DNA of 8,598 nucleotides from an uncultured Selenomonadales bacterium (GTDB lineage: Bacteria; Bacillota_C; Negativicutes; Selenomonadales; Selenomonadaceae). The notes beneath the pieces are model-generated. The model saw only the letters and a program-made list of their open reading frames with translations, searched no databases and was not told the origin of the DNA. The stretch spans positions 1 to 8,598 of the forward strand of contig CALGGX010000540.1 of NCBI GenBank assembly GCA_937916025.1. The letters are read 5' to 3'. The first letter of the stretch is position 1; the number at the start of each line of letters is the position of its first letter. Below, piece by piece: positions 1 to 6,632 of this stretch. A program made the position numbers and the translations under genes.

Positions 1-648
1 GTTGCCGCGCGCGTCGAGGCTGTTCGCCAATTTCGATTGAATAGCATCTCCGAAGACACACATAAATTGGCGGCAACTCCGCATTTGTTCGAGCAAACTA
101 AACAGCCGACGACAAAATTCATTGTCGTGCCGCGCGTGTCATCTAAGGATCGCCGTTACATCCCAATGGGATTTTTGATGCCCGACGTGATCGTCAACAA
201 TGCCGTTTCAATCATTCCCAATGCCAATCTGTTTCATTTCGGAGTGCTCGAGTCTATCGTACATATGGCATGGATGCGAGTAACATGTGTGCGATTGCGG
301 GCGGATTACAATTACTCGAATACGATCGTCTACAACAACTTCCCGTGGTGCGAGCCGTCGGCAAAAGCCCGGCAACACATCAGACGCACGGCGAAACGCA
401 TCCTCGAAGTGCGCGAGAGATATCCCGATAAGACATTGGCATGGCTGTACAATCCCGAAACCATGCCGAAAGACCTCCGCGCGGCACACTCAACAAACGA
501 TCGCGCCGTGCTCGAGGCGTACGGCTTTGACGAGTCAATGTCGGAAGAAGCGATCATCGAGCGGCTCATGCAAATGTATCGCAACATGAAAATTCGCGTC
601 GACGGCGATTTCAATCAACAAAATGCGGGAGGTGTTTTACTTGTTTAA
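1..648 (+). CDS. MmeI-like type IIL restriction-modification enzyme, C-terminal part (5' end outside window)
   Basis: The reading frame is open from base 1, so this is the last 215 codons of a longer gene; the TTG at 37 is internal and not a start. MmeI-family enzymes are single polypeptides of roughly 900 residues that join an N-terminal nuclease, a gamma-class adenine methyltransferase, a target recognition domain and a C-terminal helical domain. Seen here are the end of the target recognition domain (RRYIPMGF, then NANLFHFGVLES, HMAWMR, RLRADYNYS, VYNNFPW) and the C-terminal domain (RILEVRERYPDKTLAWLYNP, then MPKDLRAAH, DRAVLEAYGF). These match the family pattern as I know it. The nuclease and methyltransferase motifs lie upstream of the window, so whether the enzyme is intact or active cannot be judged. 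The stop TAA at 646-648 overlaps the start of the sensor gene. The neighbourhood is accessory rather than core. The family call is firm; the DNA specificity is unknown. Confidence 0.88.
   Translation, partial: VAARVEAVRQFRLNSISEDTHKLAATPHLFEQTKQPTTKFIVVPRVSSKDRRYIPMGFLMPDVIVNNAVSIIPNANLFHFGVLESIVHMAWMRVTCVRLRADYNYSNTIVYNNFPWCEPSAKARQHIRRTAKRILEVRERYPDKTLAWLYNPETMPKDLRAAHSTNDRAVLEAYGFDESMSEEAIIERLMQMYRNMKIRVDGDFNQQNAGGVLLV
627..634 (+). promoter_or_regulatory. Strong Shine-Dalgarno that decides the start of the sensor gene
   Basis: GGGAGGTG lies inside the last codons of the MmeI-like gene and ends 6 bases before TTG 641. The ATG at 623 in the same frame lies upstream of this site and has no ribosome binding site of its own. 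The TTG start also gives a cleaner signal peptide. Confidence 0.75.
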
Positions 649-2758
649 GGCAGTTGTAAAATTGATTACTCTGCTCCTTACATTCACGGCGTTGTCGGGC
701 GTGGTTTACGCAGACAACAAAGTCGTGCGCGTCGGCTGGTATGAATCGCCTTTCAATTACATGGATGAATTCGGCAGACGTTCGGGTTACGCTTACGATT
801 ACCAACAAAAAATTGCCACATACACCGGTTGGACGTATGAATACGTGAACGGCACTTGGCCCGAACTCTATACCATGCTCGTAAACGGGCAGATAGATCT
901 GTTAAGCGACGTGTCTTACGTGCCCGATCGCGTCGGATTGATGTTGTTTCCTTCCATGCCGATGGGCGCGGAATCGTATTGGTTGTTCATCGCATCTTCC
1001 AATCATTCAATCACGAGTGATCCGGCGTCCTTAAACGGCAAAAAAGTCGGTGTGAATACCCACAGTTATCAAGCTGTACTCTTTCGGCAATGGGCGGCGG
1101 ATAACGGCGTTAACGTACAATTGATTGACATGACAGAGCCGGAAAAAACTGCCCTCGCAAAAGTAGTTACCGGCGAACTCGACGGCTATGTAACGCTTGG
1201 CAATTATGAAGACGAAAATGATCACGCCTGCGTGCCGATCCTAAACGTCGGGCAGTCGAATTTCTTCTTTGCAGTCAACAAAAATCGCCCCGACTTGCTG
1301 AATGAATTGAACTTCGCTATGGGCAAAGTCAACGACGAAAACAGATTTTATGACGATTATCTCTACAATAAATATTTGAAGAGCAGCGGCACGAACGCGC
1401 TCATCTCCGGCGACGAATTGAATTGGCTGCTGCAGCATGACACAATTCGCGTCGGCTATCTGAACAATTTCGCGCCGTTCTGCGACAGATCAATAAGCGG
1501 CGAGGCGGACGGTGTTCTGAAAAAATATCTCGAACTCGTCTCCAATTGTACCAAAAATGTTGTCATCAAATTCGACACAAAAGCGTATTCGACTTTGCAA
1601 GACGCCTTTCAAGCATTGGTCGATAACGAAATTGATTGCGTGTTCCCCGTGCATCTGAGCATTCACGACGCCGAAGCCATGGGAATTATGACGACCAATT
1701 CTTTCATTCAAACCGAAATGCAATTGATGACGAGTAAATCGTCGTCAAAGGTAATTTCCGCCGATCAACCGATTGTCGTCGCCGTCAACGGTACGAACGC
1801 CAATCACAAAACCTTTCTGATGGATAATTACCCGAATTGGAAGACACTCGACTGCAACAGCTTGGACGAAGCATTGGACGCGGTTGAATCTTCGCGTGCC
1901 GATTGCGCGCTTGTCAATAATTATCAAGCAACACAAATCAGTTCCGATAAGTATGGATTATACGCGCTTGCCACCGGACGGACTATGAATTTCGCTTTTG
2001 CAGTCAGACGCTCCGATCCGAAACTGTATTACATTCTGAATAAGACTGCAAACCTCGTGCCGAGCGCGCCTCTTCAATCGGCACTCACGGAATATTCTTC
2101 CTCAAGCGTGGATTTTTCGTTCGGAGAATTTTTGCGAATGCACATGTATCTCGTAATTGCGGTCGGCTCGGTGCTTGCGATTGCCGCATTGGCTTTTATA
2201 AAACGCCAAAGTGCGCGCAATGAAAAAATGCTTAAGGCTCAGTTGGCAATTCAAGCACAACAACTCGACAACGAGCAACGCGCACAAGAAATCGATGCGA
2301 TGATTTTGGCGATCGCCGCCGATTATCGCAGTATTTACAGCGTTGATCTTGAGCATGACGAAGGCTGTTGTTACCGCGCCGGAAATATTACAGGCAATCA
2401 AGAAAGCGACCTTAAGGGCATAAAAATGGGCGAGAGATTTTCGTTCCGCGAAAACTTCATCAAGTACGCAAACGATTTTGTTGTCCCCGCCGATCGCGAC
2501 AAGTTTTTGCAGTTCATTGAACCGGAAAATATTCGCGAGAATTTATCGAAGGACACAATCACGGGGCATCGATACCGCACGATTAAAAACGGCGTTGAAC
2601 AATACGAAATGATTCGGATCATGAACACGTATTCGGAATCACTCGAGCAAATTAATTTCATCAGTGTGGGTTTTGCCGACATCGACAGCGAAACTCGCGA
2701 GTTGATGCAACAAAATCGTTCCATGTCGGAAGCCTTGCAACATGCGCAAATTGCTTGA
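641..2758 (+). CDS. Membrane sensor with tandem solute-binding domains and PAS-like domain, output domain missing (truncated)
   Basis: Predicted 705-residue protein from TTG 641. Numbering from that start: signal peptide 1-24 (hydrophobic 8-22, cleavage after VYA); first bacterial extracellular solute-binding family 3 domain about 28-248; second about 268-487, opening with a repeat of the same IRVGYLNNFAPF-type strand (compare VVRVGWYESPFNY); one membrane helix about 503-520; a charged, glutamine-rich coiled coil about 521-552; and a PAS-like cytoplasmic domain about 553-683. Related receptors of anaerobic Bacillota continue from this point into a histidine kinase (AN-AK-FL then SHEIRTPMN) or a GGDEF domain. 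Here the protein ends at EALQHAQIA, right at that boundary, and no kinase or GGDEF motif follows in any frame. It would bind a small ligand, perhaps an amino acid, outside the cytoplasmic membrane, but has no visible way to signal. It could be a pseudogene remnant or a decoy receptor. It overlaps the restriction-modification gene by 8 bases, suggesting shared transcription. Ligand unknown. Confidence 0.85.
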   Translation: MFKAVVKLITLLLTFTALSGVVYADNKVVRVGWYESPFNYMDEFGRRSGYAYDYQQKIATYTGWTYEYVNGTWPELYTMLVNGQIDLLSDVSYVPDRVGLMLFPSMPMGAESYWLFIASSNHSITSDPASLNGKKVGVNTHSYQAVLFRQWAADNGVNVQLIDMTEPEKTALAKVVTGELDGYVTLGNYEDENDHACVPILNVGQSNFFFAVNKNRPDLLNELNFAMGKVNDENRFYDDYLYNKYLKSSGTNALISGDELNWLLQHDTIRVGYLNNFAPFCDRSISGEADGVLKKYLELVSNCTKNVVIKFDTKAYSTLQDAFQALVDNEIDCVFPVHLSIHDAEAMGIMTTNSFIQTEMQLMTSKSSSKVISADQPIVVAVNGTNANHKTFLMDNYPNWKTLDCNSLDEALDAVESSRADCALVNNYQATQISSDKYGLYALATGRTMNFAFAVRRSDPKLYYILNKTANLVPSAPLQSALTEYSSSSVDFSFGEFLRMHMYLVIAVGSVLAIAALAFIKRQSARNEKMLKAQLAIQAQQLDNEQRAQEIDAMILAIAADYRSIYSVDLEHDEGCCYRAGNITGNQESDLKGIKMGERFSFRENFIKYANDFVVPADRDKFLQFIEPENIRENLSKDTITGHRYRTIKNGVEQYEMIRIMNTYSESLEQINFISVGFADIDSETRELMQQNRSMSEALQHAQIA

Positions 2759-2760
2759 CT

Positions 2761-3117
2761 TCAACTCATAACGCGGACGCCGAGCCACACCGCCGAAAGT
2801 CCGAGCAATAAATTCAACAAGACATTCGACATTGCCGCGAGAACGTTGCCTTTCTCGAACAGCGTCAACGTCTCGATGCTGAACGATGAGAACGTCGTAA
2901 AGCCGCCGAGAAATCCGACCGCCAATAACAGCCGCGCGGGTTCTGAAAAACTTTTGCCGATCAGAAACGTTACGAGCATGCCCATCAAAAAACTGCCGAA
3001 CACGTTGACGGTCAATGTGCCGATCGGAAACGGCATCATTCCCTTCGTCGCCGTCGAAATTGCATAGCGCGCCGTCGAGCCCAGTCCGCCGCCGATGAAT
3101 ACCAACAGCCAATTCAT
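2761..3117 (-). CDS. crcB: Fluoride ion channel CrcB/Fluc
   Basis: A 118-residue, four-helix membrane protein of the usual Fluc length. Fluc proteins are dual-topology dimeric channels that let fluoride leave the cell and so relieve fluoride toxicity. The family signatures are all visible: GGGLGSTARY at 9-18, IGTLTVNVFGSFLMG at 32-46 (with the pore asparagine N38), and GFLGGFTTFSSFSIE at 68-82, which carries the central sodium site and the phenylalanine track. Only one copy is present, so a homodimer is expected; many Bacillota have two adjacent copies. The start ATG overlaps the stop of the binding-lipoprotein gene as ATGA (3114-3117), and a ribosome binding site GGAGGAAG at 3122-3129 lies inside that gene, so translation is probably coupled. 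There is no room for a fluoride riboswitch directly upstream. Its stop lies 2 bases from that of the convergent sensor gene. Confidence 0.95.
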   Translation of the reverse strand: MNWLLVFIGGGLGSTARYAISTATKGMMPFPIGTLTVNVFGSFLMGMLVTFLIGKSFSEPARLLLAVGFLGGFTTFSSFSIETLTLFEKGNVLAAMSNVLLNLLLGLSAVWLGVRVMS

Positions 3118-4064
3118 TTAGCTTCCTCCGTCGGATAAATCAAATTCGCCATCATCTCGACGGCTTCAGGATATCGCAAGCCCGGGCTCAACAGGAACAA
3201 GTCTTGCGGCAGGAAGTAAATTCTGCCCTCGCGAATTGCTTCAATCGATTGCCAAGCAGGATTCTCCGCGATCATCGCCTGCATGTCGTATTTGATCTCG
3301 TCAATCGGTCCCATGCTCGTTACGAAGATGATCTCCGGATTCTGCTCGGCAAGCGTCTCCATGCTGTAAGGCGCGGCGTCGGGATTGTGCTCGAGCGGCG
3401 TCATGCCTTCGGCGACGTTCGTCCAACCGAGCCGATTGACGATCCAGCCCGCGATCGAACCTTCGAGTTGCACGCTTAATCCTTGCGCCGTCGAATGCAG
3501 AATTGCCACGCGGCGTTTTTCTTTCGGAATGCGCTCGACAACAGCTTCAATGCGTTGGTTCATATCGGCAATCATTTCCTCGCCGCGCGCTTCGTTTTCC
3601 GTCAATATCGCAAACGTCCGAATCACGCGTTTGAAGGCATCGTAAGACTTCATGTCGAGCACCATGGCTTTGATGCCGTTTTCTTCGAGCACGCCGAGCA
3701 GTTTCTCGTTCATGCCCTTGTTGATGATGACGAGATCGGGGCGGCAGGCAATCAGCCTTTCGACATCGATTTGATACACCTGCCCGATGCTCGCAATGTC
3801 GCGCGCCCATTCCGGCATTTGAGTGCGGGAGTCGGGGCGTCCGACAATTTCCGCGCCGAATTCATGCAACGGCTCCAAAAAACCGGCAGATGTTACGGCA
3901 AAATGCGTCGGCTTGCTTTTAAAGATCACTTGCCGATTAGATTGATCGGTCAAGACGGCGAACGGGCTTTCGGCGTCCGGCTTCGGCGGTTTTTCTTGCG
4001 GCACCCCTCCGCAGCCCGACAACGCGAGCATCAATGCCAGCAACAGGAAAATGTTTCGTATCAA
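3114..4064 (-). CDS. Periplasmic binding lipoprotein of an iron/cobalamin-type ABC importer (BtuF/FecB family)
   Basis: Predicted 316-residue lipoprotein from TTG 4064. It has a short basic start MIRN, a hydrophobic stretch and a lipobox LSGC with the lipidated cysteine at C18, followed by a flexible linker (PQEKPPKPDAESP). The mature part matches the helical-backbone metal-receptor fold: a first lobe near 45-150 (LEPLHEFGAEIVG, then DVERLIACRPDLVII), a long linking helix near 150-180, and a second lobe (NPEIIFVTS, then NPAWQSIEAIREGRIYFLP). Such proteins deliver siderophores, haem or cobalamin to a permease-ATPase pair, but no permease or ATPase gene is in the window, so the partner must be elsewhere. 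The substrate cannot be read from sequence. An in-frame TTG at 4079 is possible but lacks a ribosome binding site and would put a glutamate near the N-terminus. The gene starts 5 bases after the radical SAM stop and overlaps crcB by 4 bases, so the three form an operon. Confidence 0.88.
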   Translation of the reverse strand: MIRNIFLLLALMLALSGCGGVPQEKPPKPDAESPFAVLTDQSNRQVIFKSKPTHFAVTSAGFLEPLHEFGAEIVGRPDSRTQMPEWARDIASIGQVYQIDVERLIACRPDLVIINKGMNEKLLGVLEENGIKAMVLDMKSYDAFKRVIRTFAILTENEARGEEMIADMNQRIEAVVERIPKEKRRVAILHSTAQGLSVQLEGSIAGWIVNRLGWTNVAEGMTPLEHNPDAAPYSMETLAEQNPEIIFVTSMGPIDEIKYDMQAMIAENPAWQSIEAIREGRIYFLPQDLFLLSPGLRYPEAVEMMANLIYPTEEAK

Positions 4065-4069
4065 TGCAA

Positions 4070-5695
4070 TCAACTCCAATCACAGACGCCGCAACGTTTG
4101 CAGCCGTCGAAACACGGGCGCGTCGATTGCCGTGCTTCGGCGCGTTTCAATTCATCGAGCAGGTATCGCCGATCAAAGCCTTGATCGAGCACATCCCACG
4201 GCAATTCTTCATCAATTCCGCGAGGCTTGAGCGGGAGCTCGGCGTCTTTCAGTGCTCGGGCGAATGACTTCGGCTCGGGAGCGGCGAGGAGAATATCGCC
4301 GAGTTCTCGACCGCCGCGCGCGAGGATCGATTGAATGATTGCCGAGCGACTCGAGTCCGTGATCACCTCGACGCCGCGTCGTTTCAAGCCGGTTTTTATC
4401 AGATCAAACGCGCGCTCGATATATTTCCGATCCGCCATGGGCTGCCACTGAAACGGCGTGAAAGGCTTCGGCACGAATGCGTTGATGCTCAACGTCAAGC
4501 GGACGCGCTCGCCGACATGATCTTTCAATCGATTGCCGAGCGCAACAATTTCCGAAACATCGTCGAGCGTCTCGAAAGGCAGTCCGATCATGAAATACAA
4601 TCGAAAATGTCGAATCCCCGCCGCCAGCCCGAGCTCGACAGTATTGAAGACATGATCTTCGGTAATGCCTTTGTTGATGACGGCGCGCATGCGATCGGAA
4701 CCGGCTTCCGGCGCAATCGTCAATGTCTTGGTACCGCTCGCGGCGAGTGACTCGACAAGCGTTTTCGTGACCGAATCCGCGCGGAACGAAGCAACGGACA
4801 TCTTCAAGCCGTTGTCGATGATGAAACGACAGACTTCGTCGATGTACGGATAATCCGAAACCGCCGCGCCCATCAAGCCGATTTTTTTTCCGAACCGCGC
4901 GGCATTTTCGATCTGATCGATGATGGTGTCAAGCGAATGAACTCGCGGACGTCGAAAACAATATCCCGCCATGCAGAAGCGGCAATGTCGTCCGCAACCG
5001 CGCGCGACTTCAATCAAATACATATCGAGCTCGGAATTGTCATTGACGATGACGGTATGCGCGGGCGGAGCCTCGAGTTCTTTCAGCCATTGACGTTTGA
5101 CTTTCGATTGCCGAATACTCGGAACAAAAACGCCGTCGACGGCGGCAAGGTTTTCGAGCGTCTCTCGTCGCGATAAGCCGTTTGACGACGACAGCACGTC
5201 GAGGAGATTCGGCATGATCACTTCGCCTTCTCCGATCACAAACGCATCTATAATTGTCGACAGCGGCGCGGGATTGAATGTGGCGCACGGACCGCCGGCA
5301 ATGACGATCGGATCGAGATCGCCGCGATCTTCCGCGCGGAGCTTCACTCGTCCGAGTTGCAGGATTTTCAGCACGTTGAAATAGTCGAGCTCGAATGAGA
5401 TGTTAAAGCCGATGATCGGAAATTTAAACAACGGCGTTTGCGTTTCGACGCTCAACAACACTTCGCGCGAGCGTTCGAGTTGCGTCAACAAGCGCGCGTC
5501 CGGCAAAAAAAATCGCTCGCATGAAAACTCCGCGCGGCGATTGATTGTGTCATAAACGACGTGCATTCCGAGATTGGACATTCCCACGCGGTAAACGTTC
5601 GGATATATCAGCGCGAATTTTTTTCCGATGCCGCGCTTTATCGCAAAGCCGAGCTCGCGACTCAAAATATTTTTCAGTTCGGTTGTTTGATCCAT
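4070..5695 (-). CDS. B12-binding-domain radical SAM protein, TIGR03960-like, function unknown
   Basis: A 541-residue protein. The N-terminal region (about 20-190) resembles a cobalamin-binding Rossmann domain, with YPNVYRVGMSNLG at 31-43, GFNISFELDYFN at 96-107, VIAGGP at 131-136 and VIGEGE at 153-158. The radical SAM core follows, with the iron-sulfur motif C234-x3-C238-x2-C241, an SAM-contact stretch FRADSVT at 304-310 and TLTIAPEAGSDRMR at 324-337. The C-terminus has the conserved LPWDVLDQGF (498-507) and ends in a cysteine cluster C528-x3-C532-x2-C535-x2-C538, which could hold a second cluster or zinc. This layout fits the uncharacterised TIGR03960-type family; the reaction is unknown. 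Whether cobalamin is bound is uncertain because the classic DxHxxG motif is not visible. The ATG at 5695 has no clear ribosome binding site and lies just after the rodZ terminator; a TTG at codon 11 is an alternative. Downstream lie the binding lipoprotein and crcB, probably in one transcript. Confidence 0.88.
   Translation of the reverse strand: MDQTTELKNILSRELGFAIKRGIGKKFALIYPNVYRVGMSNLGMHVVYDTINRRAEFSCERFFLPDARLLTQLERSREVLLSVETQTPLFKFPIIGFNISFELDYFNVLKILQLGRVKLRAEDRGDLDPIVIAGGPCATFNPAPLSTIIDAFVIGEGEVIMPNLLDVLSSSNGLSRRETLENLAAVDGVFVPSIRQSKVKRQWLKELEAPPAHTVIVNDNSELDMYLIEVARGCGRHCRFCMAGYCFRRPRVHSLDTIIDQIENAARFGKKIGLMGAAVSDYPYIDEVCRFIIDNGLKMSVASFRADSVTKTLVESLAASGTKTLTIAPEAGSDRMRAVINKGITEDHVFNTVELGLAAGIRHFRLYFMIGLPFETLDDVSEIVALGNRLKDHVGERVRLTLSINAFVPKPFTPFQWQPMADRKYIERAFDLIKTGLKRRGVEVITDSSRSAIIQSILARGGRELGDILLAAPEPKSFARALKDAELPLKPRGIDEELPWDVLDQGFDRRYLLDELKRAEARQSTRPCFDGCKRCGVCDWS
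4074..4077 (-). promoter_or_regulatory. Ribosome binding site choosing TTG 4064 as start of the binding lipoprotein
   Basis: GGAG on the minus strand, inside the last codons of the radical SAM gene, lies 9 bases before TTG 4064. The upstream TTG at 4079 itself overlaps this site and has nothing resembling a ribosome binding site before it. The choice is supported by the better lipoprotein signal but is not proven. Confidence 0.5.
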
Positions 5696-5704
5696 AATGC
5701 TTGC

Positions 5705-5736
5705 AAAAAAAACGGGCGTTGCATTTCTGCCGCCCG
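5705..5736 (-). terminator. Rho-independent terminator after rodZ
   Basis: On the minus strand CGGGCG (5736-5731) pairs with CGCCCG (5718-5713). Inside, GCA and TGC close a GAAA loop with two unpaired adenines, and a run of eight T follows (5712-5705). It begins about 10 bases after the rodZ stop. It ends only 9 bases before the start codon of the radical SAM gene, so it may act as a partial terminator or attenuator for that operon. Confidence 0.88.
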
Positions 5737-5746
5737 CCGATTGAAT

Positions 5747-6565
5747 TTATTTCTTGACAAAAGTTTTTTCGATTACATCACCGACCGCGCCGGCGACTCC
5801 GAGATTGACGCCGTTCTCGACGAATTCAATCGCGCCCGCATTGCCCGCCGTAATGTCAATCTGATTGTTCGCCTGCCATGAAAGAGATTCGCCCTGCTCG
5901 GCAGTGCCTTCGTAAGCAACAATGCCGTCGACGATGACCTTCGTCCAGCATCTGCCGGTGAATTTCGCTTCGAGATTGACGCCGGTCGTCGCGGCGGACG
6001 CCACGCTCGCGGCAGGTGACGGAGTCGGCAATTGCTCGACCGCCTTCGGCTCTGCGGTTTCGGCGGGAGTCTGCACGGCGGGAGTTTCTTTTGCGAGATC
6101 GCCGCCTTCGACGTTGTTGAAATAGTAGAACAGTCCGCCGCAAATTGCAAAGATCAAAACCGCCGCGACCGCCATCAGCGAATTGCGGTTACCGTCATTG
6201 GAAGCGGGGCTCGCCGAAGATTTTACCGTTTTCGGAGCTTCGGTTTTCACTTCGGCTTTTGCCGGTTCATCCGATTGTTTTTCCGGTTTCGGAGTTTCGG
6301 TTTTCGATTCGCCGCTCGCTTCGGGCGTCGTGCTGCCCGGATTCATTTCTTCGCGGTACTGCCGCACCAATTCCTCGCCGTCCAAATTCAGGAAGTTCGC
6401 ATAGTTTTTGATGAAGCCCTTGACATAAACCGACCCGGGCAGTTTATCGTTTTCGCCATTCTCGATCGCTTCGATGTACAAAGCGCGAATGCTCGTTGCT
6501 TTTTCGATGTCCTTGATTGAAAGATTTTGACGTTCGCGCTCGCGGCGCAGGATATCGCCTGTCAT
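5747..6565 (-). CDS. rodZ: Cytoskeletal/transcription-like protein RodZ
   Basis: A 272-residue protein with the three-part layout of RodZ. The N-terminal helix-turn-helix domain spans 1-70 (GDILRRERERQNLSIKDIEKAT, then SIRALYIEAIENGE and LPGSVYVKGFIKNYANFLNLD). A long acidic/proline-rich linker (72-127) leads to one membrane helix (about 129-149). A second low-complexity linker (155-193) precedes the C-terminal DUF4115 beta domain (about 195-270). In other bacteria RodZ binds MreB through its HTH domain and links it to the rod-shape peptidoglycan machinery in the cytoplasmic membrane; some homologues also affect gene expression. The linker holds a 7-residue repeat, KTETPKP at 89-95 and KTEAPKT at 107-113. 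It has its own promoter, a strong ribosome binding site AAAGGAGATG (6582-6573, 7 bases from the ATG) and a terminator just after the stop, so it can be transcribed alone. It lies 67 bases after rarA. Confidence 0.93.
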   Translation of the reverse strand: MTGDILRRERERQNLSIKDIEKATSIRALYIEAIENGENDKLPGSVYVKGFIKNYANFLNLDGEELVRQYREEMNPGSTTPEASGESKTETPKPEKQSDEPAKAEVKTEAPKTVKSSASPASNDGNRNSLMAVAAVLIFAICGGLFYYFNNVEGGDLAKETPAVQTPAETAEPKAVEQLPTPSPAASVASAATTGVNLEAKFTGRCWTKVIVDGIVAYEGTAEQGESLSWQANNQIDITAGNAGAIEFVENGVNLGVAGAVGDVIEKTFVKK

Positions 6566-6591
6566 GTCAAAACATCTCCTTTCAAAAAGGC

Positions 6592-6621
6592 ATTATACAC
6601 ACATCAGTCAACAAATTGCAA
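6592..6621 (-). promoter_or_regulatory. Likely sigma-70/sigma-A promoter of rodZ
   Basis: On the minus strand there is a perfect -10 box TATAAT (6597-6592) and, 18 bases upstream, a weak -35 TTGCAA (6621-6616, 4 of 6 matches). A start site near 6585 would leave a leader of about 20 bases that contains the rodZ ribosome binding site. A better -35-like TTGACT (6611-6606) is only 8 bases from the -10 and so cannot serve it. Confidence 0.65.
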
Positions 6622-6632
6622 GCAAATTTTTT

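Noticed and set aside
37..648. Independent small gene starting at TTG 37
   Set aside because: The same frame is open to base 1 and the upstream residues also fit the MmeI target recognition region, so this is the tail of a longer gene.
2639..3112. 157-codon minus-strand frame overlapping crcB and the sensor 3' end
   Set aside because: Same strand as crcB but another frame, arginine-rich, with no family resemblance. CrcB in the other frame has all its signature motifs.
3118..3180. Possible fluoride riboswitch upstream of crcB
   Set aside because: The bases before the crcB start are the coding end of the lipoprotein gene and hold only a ribosome binding site; there is no leader for an aptamer.
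3483..4184. 233-codon plus-strand open frame opposite the binding lipoprotein
   Set aside because: It lies antisense to a gene with a clear lipobox and family match. The translation is rich in R, H and Q with no recognisable domain, as expected of a shadow frame.
6032..6520. 162-codon plus-strand frame opposite rodZ
   Set aside because: Low-complexity F/R-rich translation caused by the repetitive rodZ linker; rodZ itself is clearly coding with promoter, ribosome binding site and terminator.
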